Source of the DNA: Candidatus Heimdallarchaeota archaeon LC_3
Lineage (GTDB): Archaea; Asgardarchaeota; Heimdallarchaeia; Hodarchaeales; LC-3
Direction: 5' to 3'
Length of the DNA stretch: 13,780 nt
Assembly (NCBI GenBank): GCA_001940645.1
Contig: MDVS01000080.1
Span: 1 to 13,780 of the forward strand
Shown in pieces: positions 8,170 through 13,780 of this stretch. The position numbers were made by a program, and so were the translations under genes. How positions within the stretch are numbered: the first letter of the stretch is position 1; each line of letters begins with the position of its first letter. The notes beneath the pieces were generated by a model. That model worked only from the letters and a program-made list of their open reading frames with translations, searched no databases and was not told the origin of the DNA.

Positions 8170-8289
8170 TTAGAGTAATTCTTCAAGAATCATTTTTCCT
8201 TCCTCTATTTGATGTCCTTTATAAAATTAACATTCAAAACAGTCATACGTATCTCGTAACTGTCCTATTAAATAACAATCAATTTTTCA
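8170..8289 (-). pseudogene. Broken paralog of the small four-cysteine protein
   Basis: On the minus strand this reads KIDCYLIGQLRDTYDCFEC, a stop (TAA at 8229-8227), then FYKGHQIEEGKMILEELL and a final stop at 8172-8170. The spacing C-x11-C-x2-C is exactly that of the intact protein at 9828-9980. The following block, FYKGHQIEEG here, matches HYMGHQIKEG there. The likely ATG (8290-8288) is out of frame by one base with the body, consistent with loss of one A in an A run. The last cysteine is not present. A frameshift and an internal stop make it a pseudogene. Confidence 0.6.
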
Positions 8290-8581
8290 TCTATAATTTT
8301 CCTATTATAAATAATTTTTCAGAGCAACCCCGATGGGTTATTAATCAGCCCTATTTTTTGGGGAATTCATCAAAAATAAGTAAATTTGATCAAATTTTGA
8401 AAAATCTTGTTTTTAATTTCCTATGGAGACCTTTTTTCACGATCATCTATTTTTTTTTGTAATTCTATTAATTGTTTTTTAAGGTTCTTTATTGAATCTA
8501 ATTTATATTAACTCGAGTTACATTAATTGCGAAATATATCAAAAAATAGAGAAGCTGACAAATTTTGTTATTTGAAAAACA

Positions 8582-9665
8582 ATGGCAAATTTATACCAGC
8601 AACTCCATGAAAAATTTAAAATTACTCTTCAAAAATATTTTCATTTCACAAGAAAAGAGATTTCTGCACTTTGGGCTATCTGTGTCACAATCATTGGAAG
8701 TTCCTCATTTAGTTTTTCAGCTGTTTCTCGTAACTTTGGACAGAAAGTAGGTAGAAATTTTTTGTCTAAAGTCCTCAAAAAGTATTATAAATCCCAAAAT
8801 AAGCTCTTAAAGATTTATTTAGACAAAATATGTTCAAAGCTTGAATCTAACCAGAAAATTTTTATCATTATAAATGATACATTAGTGAAAAACGAAGAAA
8901 ACGAATTTTTGCGTCTTTCAGGTTGTTTGACCATAGCTGTGATCGTCAAATTCAAACTATCTGCATTGTAACCCTTGTTGTTGTAGAGGATGATCAAGCA
9001 GTTTTGATAATGCCCTGGTTTAATTCCTACTGCACCAAAAAAAAGTAAATCCAGAAGTAAAAAAAGAAAGAGCAAGATACCAAAACAAAAGGGGCAATGA
9101 AGATGATTTCTAAAGTGGTTCAATGGTTAGAAGAAATAAAATTCCTTCTCGACGTATCGTGGTTGAAACAGATTCCTGGTTCAATTCCAAAACGATGTTA
9201 GATTTTTTACGCCAAATCAAGGTAGCTTATCGGATTGATGGAAAGAATAACTATGGAGTGCAGATACCCGTTAGAGACGCCATTAGCAAAGCTCAAATCC
9301 AAAAAAAAGGAAGAAAACGAAAACATTTTGTGAAATATATCACTCTTAAGGAGTTTTTTGGTTCACCCGAAAAATGGAGTAAGAACACGATTAAGGCAAC
9401 TGTAGAAATAATTTACTCTCGTACTGCCACAGGGACACTCAAGACTGGAGGTCGAGTCTGAGTGTACGCAATTAAGCGAAAAAAAAGCCAAAAATCTCAA
9501 ATTCTTCTTAACAAATGCTAACAAAATCGTCCTCCCACGGCCTTGCTAGTTTACCGCGAATATGCATATAGGTGGAGAATTGAAGAAGCGCACTGTGATT
9601 TAAAACAACAATTTGATTTGGAAAAATGCCAGAATCGAATAACAAAGGTGGGAAAGTTGTTTTAA
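8582..9665 (+). pseudogene. IS4-type transposase, inactivated by several frameshifts
   Basis: ATG 8582 opens an N-terminal domain followed by IFIIINDTLVKNE, the first catalytic strand (normally DDT, here NDT at residues 98-100). Near 8920 the frame shifts to LFDHSCDRQIQTICIVTLVV. Another frame near 9098 gives MKMISKVVQWLEE. The frame 9123-9461 contains RIVVETDSWFNSKTMLDFLR with the second catalytic Asp (9171-9173), then a GRKRKHFVKY and SPEKW region. Frames change again near 9455 (EKKAKNLKFFLTNANKIVLP) and 9538, where YAYRWRIEEAHCDLK (9561-9605) is a perfect Y-(2)-R-(3)-E-(6)-K signature. All three catalytic regions survive in order but in different frames. It is from a different family than the transposase at 2-436. 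Confidence 0.85.
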
Positions 9666-9827
9666 ATAAATTAGTTATTTTTATGAAATGACAATATGTG
9701 AAAGAAAAGATACTTTTTACTAAATAAAAATTTTTTTGGGAAAAAATAATTTCTCATTGGATTTAAGATTATTATTAGGAAATAGAACAATTTAAAGACA
9801 TAAAGTCTAAAAAGTGCTAAAATTCTG

Positions 9828-9980
9828 ATGAAAAAGAAAATAAATTTACTATTTGTTGAGTGCCCTCTTGAAAAGAAAATTATAAATTCATCTATTTGCA
9901 TTGAATGCGTACATTACATGGGACATCAAATAAAAGAGGGAGAAATTATAAGAGTAGATTGTAATTATTTAAAAAAATAA
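9828..9980 (+). CDS. 50-residue four-cysteine protein, probable metal-binding mini-protein
   Basis: ATG 9828 to TAA 9980 encodes 50 residues with cysteines at 12, 24, 27 and 45: VECP, then SICIECVHYMGHQIKEGEII and VDCNY. The pattern C-x11-C-x2-C-x17-C, with 'CP' at the first and 'CNY' at the last, recalls small archaeal zinc-ribbon-like or cysteine-rich hypothetical proteins. I infer that four thiolates bind Zn or another metal; iron-sulfur binding is not excluded. There is no signal peptide or membrane helix. A partial paralog with the same spacing lies at 8170-8289 on the other strand, which supports this being a true gene despite its size. A long inverted repeat overlaps the stop codon. 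No clear ribosome site is visible. Neighbours on both sides are decayed DNA. Confidence 0.6.
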   Translation: MKKKINLLFVECPLEKKIINSSICIECVHYMGHQIKEGEIIRVDCNYLKK

Positions 9981-9993
9981 TTCTTTCCCTCTT
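9934..9993 (+). repeat. Inverted repeat spanning the end of the four-cysteine gene
   Basis: AAGAGGGAGAAATTAT (9934-9949) pairs with ATAATTCTTTCCCTCTT (9977-9993), about 16 bp with one bulge and a 27-nt loop. The second arm overlaps the stop codon. It could form an mRNA 3' hairpin or mark a processing or termination site. Repeated sequence from a mobile element is an alternative. Confidence 0.5.
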
Positions 9994-10139
9994 CTATTTA
10001 GTGACCTATAATAAAGTGTATTCCTCTAATGAGATCGTCTAGTTGATTTAAGACCATTATCAACCAGAGCAAGTTGTTCCTATTAAAACCTTGTGTAAAC
10101 TAATTTATTAATTCTAAATGTCTGATGTCTTATGATTGA

Positions 10140-10556
10140 TTAATGATATTTAAAATAAGCTGATTCATAAATTTCTAATTGGTTATACCAATGGATTGGA
10201 GATTCTTCAAATTTCATCTGGTTTTTGAAATTTTCATAATTAGATTCGTTAAATTGAGTGATATCTTTGTTATTAAAAAAAACCACTATTGGTGTATTCA
10301 GATATGGAACACCTAGATAACTACCAAATTTATAATATTTTGATATTTCTTTTCTTAAAACTTCCCCATCTGAACTGGTATCTATAATATAAATTATTTC
10401 ATCGAATTGAGATGAATAAAATCTTTCGTCGGTATAAACATACTCTTCAAAATTATAATTCCAATCATTTTGAATTAAATTCATATAAGTGAGAAGATTG
10501 TTAATCAATAACGTCCGACCTGAATTTTTTTCACCAAATACTATAATTCTAACCAT
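10140..10556 (-). CDS. Degenerate Ras/Arf-like small GTPase
   Basis: ATG 10556 gives 138 residues starting MVRIIVFGEKNSGRT; a TTG three codons earlier is a weaker choice. The first strand and P-loop fit G1 (GxxxxGK[ST]), but the key lysine is Arg (GEKNSGRT). FDEIIYIIDTSSDGEVLRKEI matches the central strand of Ras/Arf proteins, and PIVVFFNNKDI is a G4-like site (NKxD replaced by NNKD). Only about 40 residues separate the P-loop from that strand, against about 60 in Ras, so the switch I and switch II (DxxG) segments are absent. The C-terminus stops soon after a possible ESAY (G5-like). It may bind nucleotide poorly or act as a scaffold, or be a gene in decay with its frame still open. Many such small GTPases are known in Asgard archaea. 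The interrupted gene at 10593-10964 lies 36 nt upstream on the same strand. Confidence 0.7.
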   Translation of the reverse strand: MVRIIVFGEKNSGRTLLINNLLTYMNLIQNDWNYNFEEYVYTDERFYSSQFDEIIYIIDTSSDGEVLRKEISKYYKFGSYLGVPYLNTPIVVFFNNKDITQFNESNYENFKNQMKFEESPIHWYNQLEIYESAYFKYH

Positions 10557-10592
10557 ATTAACCAATTCTTGATTGAAACAAATTGAAAATAA

Positions 10593-10964
10593 TCATTTAT
10601 TTTGCAATTTTCTTAATTTTTTTATTTCTGAATTTCTTATTTCCACAAATAATAATCTCTTTTCTTTAGAGGATCTATGACAAATCATCACTCTTTCTTT
10701 GTAATAAGCAATCTCTCCTTATAAAATGTTATAAATTCTTATTTTCCTTACTTCTTTTGTCTTTGATATATAACATAATTCTATTAAAGAGGATGGAGAA
10801 TATTTTTCCCTCAGTACCACTGAATGCAAAAATTGACAACTTATTCTTTTTAAGAGTTTCTTGATTTCATCAATGGAACAGTTACTATAAAACGCATTGA
10901 TAATAAAATTTTTATTTGCTTCATAATAGTCAGACCATTTAATTTTCATTAATTTATCAATCAA
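10593..10964 (-). pseudogene. Unknown gene split by an in-frame stop codon
   Basis: From TTG 10964 (or ATG 10949) the frame encodes MKIKWSDYYEANKNFIINAF, CSIDEIKKLLKR and on to KEVRKIRIYNIL, stopping at TAA 10721-10719. The same frame then continues protein-like for 41 codons: GEIAYYKERVMICHRSSKEK, RLLFVEIRNSEIKKLRKLQ, ending at TGA 10595-10593. The upstream frame is also open from a CTG at 11000 (LKKEEIKKFLTDLIDKL). The composition on both sides of the stop is alike, so I infer one protein of about 120 residues broken by a point mutation. Two separate small genes remain possible. No family is recognised. It is 36 nt upstream of the GTPase-like gene, probably co-transcribed. Confidence 0.45.
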
Positions 10965-11275
10965 ATCGGTAAGAAACTTTTTAATTTCTTCTTTTTTCAG
11001 CTATATTGATATTTATTCTAACTTTTTAACCAATATTATCGTTTATTTATAATTAAAATCTTTTTTTTTGGAATAATTCTTAGAACTAAAATTAGAATAT
11101 ATTGATGAAATTTTATGAAAAAAATTTATTTGGTAAAAAAGGCATAAACATTTTTTTGTGAAAAAAATTTCCCAATGCAATTTTATCCATATAATTTTCT
11201 TAATGTCTACTTTGATTTAATAAAATTAAAACCTAATAACAAAAAGTAAAAAAAAATTGATGGAATGATTCATAA
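10965..11275. other. AT-rich gap without genes
   Basis: Apart from the open codons leading into the interrupted gene (to 11000), nothing coding is seen. There are poly-A runs and a short direct repeat (TGAAAAAAATTT near 11116 and 11159). Divergent promoters for the two flanking broken genes would fall here. Confidence 0.4.
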
Positions 11276-11731
11276 ATGAGTATACAAGTCTCACTTTGGA
11301 GAAATCTAAAGTTATAATGGAAAATAATTATTCCAATGCTAGTTCTGGGTTTGACTCCTCTACTAGCTGTCGGATTACTAACTGTTTCTCAAAATAATGC
11401 ATCTTTGGAATTGGCTAGTGATGCTCTTCAAGAAGAATTTAGGAATAAACTGAAGACTCTTGCTACTGCAAAGTCAGAGGAGATTAATAATTGGTTTCTC
11501 GAACGCCAATGAGATGTTATTTTATTATCTGGATAGTGGATACAAGAGAACATTTGAGTGTTTTGACTAATGATGTAGCTGGATCTAAAGAAGATAGTTT
11601 ATCATATATTAATACTCGACTTGCATTTTTTGAATTTATGAAAAGGTAGAAAAACTTAGGGAAACACACAAATGTGTGTCTCTTTCGGCAAATAGTTCTT
11701 ATTTTTCTCATCTCATCCCTTCACCCTATAG
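11276..11731 (+). pseudogene. Second chemoreceptor, N-terminal sensor remnant
   Basis: The frame from ATG 11276 reads MSIQVSLWRNLKL, a stop (TAA 11315), then WKIIIPMLVLGLTPLLAVGL, which is a membrane helix. It continues with ASDALQEEFRNKLKTLATAK and SEEINNWFLERQ, a stop (TGA 11510), DVILLSG and another stop (TAG 11534). A frameshift then gives TREHLSVLTNDVAGSKED, then SLSYINTRLAFFEFMK, and a second shift near 11646 gives VEKLRETHKCVSLSANSSYF. Membrane helix plus 'K..EI..WF.ER..D' is typical of the start of a Cache-type extracellular domain in chemoreceptors. HAMP and signalling regions are absent. The gene is dead by three stops, two frameshifts and a 3' deletion. It is unlike the sensor domain of the intact receptor at 2411. 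Confidence 0.7.
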
Positions 11732-11734
11732 ATA

Positions 11735-12403
11735 ACGATCTTTCGATTTATTAATTGTCATTTTTGTAAGAATTGGATTAATTACAATTCAATCGAAGAT
11801 TTTTGCGGTAAATCAAGTTCTCACATACCAAGATGTCCAACTTGGGCAAAAATGTTTCATGAACAATATATCAAAAGTCATTGATGTCAGATTTTCGAAA
11901 TCAAGGAGAAATAAGAAATGTAAAAAACACAAAAATTCAAGAGTTTAAAAAATGCAACACGAATTGATACTAATTTTGCTATTATATTAACAAATTACGA
12001 TGCTTACTTTAGAATCTATTTTATTGTTCTTGTTCTTGTTCTTTAAATCTCTTATTAAAAATAGTAAATTTTACACCCTATTTTTGAAATTATCTTTTTA
12101 TGTTTCAAGGATGTTCTGTCCAATTAAGCTTTAGTTTCCTCTTTCAATGCATTAGCACATTCTAAAATACTCTAACCACATCTAAAATATTATTGGATAA
12201 GTAAAAGAGATCAAATTTTGGATATCACCACTATTTTTTCTTTTAATTGTTGTTCTTGTTAATTAGAAAAATGCTCTATTTGAGAAAATTTTTTACGAAA
12301 ATGTTTTCTGGCATTCTATTTACTATGATGAAGATATTTACATCTGGAACTGCTTCCTATAAAGAAAAAATCTACCTCACAAAGATATAATATATTGTAA
12401 CTA
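11735..12403. other. Gap with repeat copy B and no convincing gene
   Basis: This 670-bp stretch carries the 49-bp repeat copy B (12067-12115), a TTGTTC unit repeated three times (12024-12041) and scattered frames with stops. A 39-codon frame at 12271-12390 (MLYLRKFFTKMFSGILFTMM start) is the only open one, and nothing supports it as a gene. Parts of 11820-11970 may be further worn-out chemoreceptor sequence. Confidence 0.4.
12067..12115. repeat. 49-bp dispersed repeat, copy B
   Basis: This copy matches 6028-6076 at 43 of 49 positions. Unlike copy A it is not next to recognisable transposase sequence, so it may be a solo insertion-sequence end or the trace of a deleted element. Confidence 0.7.
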
Positions 12404-12598
12404 TTAGCAAATATTTTTTCCTAATTTAATAATACTTCTTGAAATATTAGCTTGATACTTTTCAATGCCTTTAGTTTTGGATTCTTTCTTATCTTGAGCT
12501 TTTAATCTTGCTAGTGCAGCACTATACTTATTGGGATATTTGCTTATTAGTTTTAAGGTATTTATATCCGTTTTTGAAAGTTTATTTATTCTTAGCAT
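12404..12598 (-). CDS. Small basic protein, function unknown
   Basis: ATG 12598 to a stop at 12404 gives 64 residues: MLRINKLSKTDINTLKLISK, then YPNKYSAALARLKAQDKKES and a Lys-rich helical end. It is strongly basic and soluble, with no signal peptide or known motif. A three-unit 9-bp repeat lies 3 nt upstream of the ATG and there is no Shine-Dalgarno site, so the message may be nearly leaderless. It diverges from the gene at 12751 across a 152-bp spacer. It could be a nucleic-acid-binding mini-protein or a chance frame. Confidence 0.4.
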   Translation of the reverse strand: MLRINKLSKTDINTLKLISKYPNKYSAALARLKAQDKKESKTKGIEKYQANISRSIIKLGKNIC

Positions 12599-12600
12599 TT

Positions 12601-12627
12601 GTTAATCCAGTTAATTCAGTTAGATAA
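12601..12627. repeat. Three 9-bp units in front of the 12598 start
   Basis: GTTAATCCA, GTTAATTCA and GTTAGATAA lie end to end starting 3 nt before the minus-strand ATG. The first two differ by one base; the third is looser. It might be an operator or the edge of a slipped duplication. Confidence 0.35.
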
Positions 12628-12675
12628 AAGCAATGATTCAAATTGATAAATAGAAAGAAAAAAAATTGGTGGTGG

Positions 12676-12683
12676 TATATATA
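12676..12683 (+). promoter_or_regulatory. TATA box for the gene at 12751
   Basis: TATATATA, in a GTGGTATATATACG context, is the clearest TATA box in the window. Archaeal transcription would start about 25 nt downstream, near 12705, giving a leader of about 45 nt before ATG 12751. Confidence 0.5.
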
Positions 12684-12703
12684 CGTTCAATTTTTGAGCA
12701 ACT

Positions 12704-12721
12704 TTCGGAATGCATTCTGAA
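12704..12721. promoter_or_regulatory. 18-bp palindrome at the expected transcription start, possible operator
   Basis: TTCGGAATGCATTCTGAA is an inverted repeat with one mismatched pair (G/T); the core GAATGCATTC is perfect. It begins 21 nt after the TATA box and so covers the predicted start site, the usual place for an archaeal repressor to block polymerase. Two more GAATG motifs follow at once (12719 and 12729). Confidence 0.4.
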
Positions 12722-12750
12722 TGGCATGAATGAAACTATATGTAAATTAA

Positions 12751-13083
12751 ATGGTGTTTAGAAATCGTAAAGAAAAAAAAGTAAGTCAGAAATCAAAAGA
12801 AAAAAAACAAAAACCAAAGTTTGAAAGCAAATTCGATAAACAATTTTCATTCAGATCCAAGACTTTAGGTAATGCTGATTGGAAAACTGGGTTTTTTGGT
12901 AAGGAATCTGAAGATTTTATTATCAAAAATGCTCATTCAGATTTTCTTCCATCAACAATTGCTGATGAAGATGAAAATCCGTTGAATGATAGAGAATTCC
13001 AAGCTAATTATTATGAATTATGGTATCCCAAATCTAAAAGAAAATTTTTTACCTTCCTTGTTAAAAAAGTTGTAACTATTTAG
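12751..13083 (+). CDS. Hydrophilic protein with Lys-rich N-terminus, function unknown
   Basis: The protein has 110 residues from ATG 12751. Residues 1-30 are very rich in Lys and Gln (RKEKKVSQKSKEKKQKPKF) and probably disordered. The middle (35-95) has aromatic and acidic residues (NADWKTGFFGKESEDFIIKN, TIADEDENPLNDREF, ANYYELWYP). The end is basic and hydrophobic (RKFFTFLVKKVVTI). There is no membrane helix, signal peptide or catalytic motif, and I do not recognise a family. The last codons and the stop fall within a 12-bp duplication (13066 and 13085), so the native C-terminus may have been altered. A good TATA box and a palindrome upstream suggest a regulated gene. Small ATG frames just upstream (12721, 12726) close at once and can be ignored. 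Confidence 0.55.
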   Translation: MVFRNRKEKKVSQKSKEKKQKPKFESKFDKQFSFRSKTLGNADWKTGFFGKESEDFIIKNAHSDFLPSTIADEDENPLNDREFQANYYELWYPKSKRKFFTFLVKKVVTI

Positions 13084-13096
13084 GAAAGTTGTAACT
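13066..13096. repeat. 12-bp direct repeat over the end of the 12751 gene
   Basis: AAAGTTGTAACT occurs at 13066-13077 and 13085-13096, a 19-bp period. The TAG stop codon (13081-13083) lies between the copies. It probably arose by slippage or an imprecise excision. Confidence 0.6.
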
Positions 13097-13410
13097 TATC
13101 CTATCAAATAGCCTTTATTCTACCCTAAAAACTTCATAGCTTAGACAAAAAGTTTATCAATCTTATGGTGTCTAAATAAATTCTGTTAAGAAATAGAAAT
13201 CGTAAATGTAGAGAAATAAAAACTGGTGTGTTAAAGAAACAGACTATCACATTAGACAAAACATCTTGAAATTTTTGTTATGGTTATACTATTCGGTTCT
13301 TCACTTGAACCCATCGCTATTATCTCAGCATTTTTTTTCTAATATTGTTTTTTGGCTGGTAAAATAATAAAAAACTCTATTCGATCCGAAAAAATGGATG
13401 TGAACACAAA
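13084..13410. other. Non-coding gap before the helix-turn-helix gene
   Basis: No gene is seen on either strand. TAAAATAATAAAAAAC at about 13360-13375, 35-50 nt before ATG 13411, may serve as a TATA element. A GGTTC/GAACC hairpin at 13295-13311 looks like a tRNA T-arm but has no matching acceptor or other arms. Confidence 0.4.
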
Positions 13411-13780
13411 ATGAGTAAAGAAGCAGATAAACTGCCTTTAGGAGTGATTTTTTCTGAAATTATTAAAGGAATAATTGTTTTCCAAGATGCTGTTAGAGCT
13501 GCAAGACTAAAAAGCGTTATGGTTGATTTAATTGAACAAGGATATAATTATAGAGAAATCAAAGAAATTCTTAAATTATCACCGGAAGAAATTTTTGAAA
13601 TTTCTAAAGAAATTGACGTTTCGTATGATGCTGTTTATTCAAGAATATTTGATCCAAAAAAGCAAAATTATCCAGATAAAAGTGATATTGTTTTTTTAAT
13701 TGATCACGGATGCACTTATAGAGAAATGCAAGAAAGACTTAATATATCAGCGGGAACTATGTATAGAGCTTTGAATTACC
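13411..13780 (+). CDS. Protein with repeated helix-turn-helix motifs (3' end outside window)
   Basis: ATG 13411 opens a frame that is still open at the right edge after 123 codons. The start reads MSKEADKLPLGVIFSEIIKG. At least two helix-turn-helix-like units follow: LIEQGYNYREIKEILKLSPE (residues 40-59), extending into EISKEIDVSYDAVYSRIF (63-80), and LIDHGCTYREMQERLNIS with AGTMYRALNY (97-123). The shared 'LI..G..YRE..E.L..S' pattern shows these are repeats of one unit. Such domains are found in transcription regulators and in recombinase or transposase DNA-binding parts. No catalytic residues are visible in this portion. The ATG at 13394 upstream closes after six codons. The upstream gap has no other gene, so it has its own promoter. 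Confidence 0.75.
   Translation, partial: MSKEADKLPLGVIFSEIIKGIIVFQDAVRAARLKSVMVDLIEQGYNYREIKEILKLSPEEIFEISKEIDVSYDAVYSRIFDPKKQNYPDKSDIVFLIDHGCTYREMQERLNISAGTMYRALNY

Larger units (their letters stand above)
7565..8581. other. Long gap with decayed genes and short palindromes
   Basis: This 1-kb stretch has no normal-size gene. It contains the 54-residue ORF (7829-7993) and the broken cysteine protein (8170-8289), listed separately. A small G+C hairpin (AACCC-CGAT-GGGTT, 8326-8339) and a perfect 16-bp palindrome AAATTTGATCAAATTT (8382-8397) are also present. By base composition about one such palindrome is expected by chance in a window this size. Confidence 0.5.

Noticed and set aside
8382..8397. 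Perfect 16-bp palindrome AAATTTGATCAAATTT
   Set aside because: About one such palindrome is expected by chance in an AT-rich window of this size, and no gene starts close to it.
9671..9901. 76-residue open frame on the minus strand
   Set aside because: Phe/Ile/Leu-rich low-complexity translation lying antisense to the four-cysteine gene, which has far better coding character.
11664..11679. ACACAC-AAAT-GTGTGT hairpin
   Set aside because: It is a short simple-sequence stem inside a decayed chemoreceptor, with no link to a gene end.
12024..12041. TTGTTC repeated three times, considered as a CRISPR or iteron array
   Set aside because: The units are 6 bp without spacers; this is a simple microsatellite. 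No CRISPR-like repeat-spacer pattern exists in the window.
12124..12173. Minus-strand ILECANALKEETKA, like the end of a chemoreceptor
   Set aside because: Only 15 codons between stops, with no chemoreceptor hallmark beside it; too short to claim.
12271..12390. 39-codon frame starting MLYLRKFFTKMF
   Set aside because: No ribosome site, no recognisable similarity, Met/Phe-rich translation typical of AT-rich spacer, and surrounded by decayed DNA.
13295..13311. GGTTC-TTCACTT-GAACC resembles a tRNA T-arm
   Set aside because: The invariant G53-C61 pair and A58 are missing, and no acceptor, anticodon or D arm can be fitted around it.

Overview
The window is very AT-rich DNA (roughly 30% G+C by eye) with long non-coding gaps, many decayed genes and several dead insertion sequences. 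It looks archaeal. Promoter-like TATA boxes appear in place of bacterial -35/-10 pairs, and the REC domains have the 'GREEVA.KALNLGANYY..KG' form common in archaeal sensory proteins. There is also a small, degenerate Ras/Arf-like GTPase. Together these suggest an Asgard (Promethearchaeota, Loki-like) archaeon, but this is an inference: the window has no ribosomal, replication or tRNA gene to fix the taxonomy.

Layout. Positions 1-5908 are a sensory block. An IS4-type transposase, cut by the left edge, abuts with 1 bp spacing a convergent REC-PAS-PAS response regulator that stops inside its second PAS domain. About 1 kb of AT-rich non-coding DNA follows. Then come a complete methyl-accepting chemotaxis protein (2411-4165) and, 87 nt downstream on the same strand, a membrane protein with an internal REC domain and a C-terminal histidine kinase core (4253-5908). 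Positions 5909-7072 hold two head-to-head, frameshifted fragments of IS630-type transposases. A ribbon-helix-helix-like coiled-coil protein follows at 7226-7564. Positions 7565-9665 are a graveyard: a 54-residue unknown ORF, a broken copy of a tiny cysteine protein, and an IS4-type transposase broken over at least four frame changes. Positions 9828-11731 carry an intact 50-residue four-cysteine protein, a GTPase-like protein lacking its switch motifs, an unknown gene split by an in-frame stop, and the decayed N-terminal half of a second chemoreceptor. From 12404 on, two unknown small proteins diverge from a compact promoter region, and a protein with repeated helix-turn-helix motifs runs off the right edge.

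How it fits together. The clearest working unit is the chemoreceptor plus the REC/histidine-kinase membrane protein, probably one transcription unit for environmental sensing. A third, truncated sensor and a dead second chemoreceptor show that sensory genes are being gained and lost here. The other intact genes are small and mostly unrecognised. No complete conserved pathway, CRISPR array, tRNA or rRNA was found. The most unusual items are the four-cysteine micro-protein with its broken paralog, the kinase with REC between two membrane blocks, the GTPase without switches, and a palindrome placed where transcription of the 12751 gene would start.
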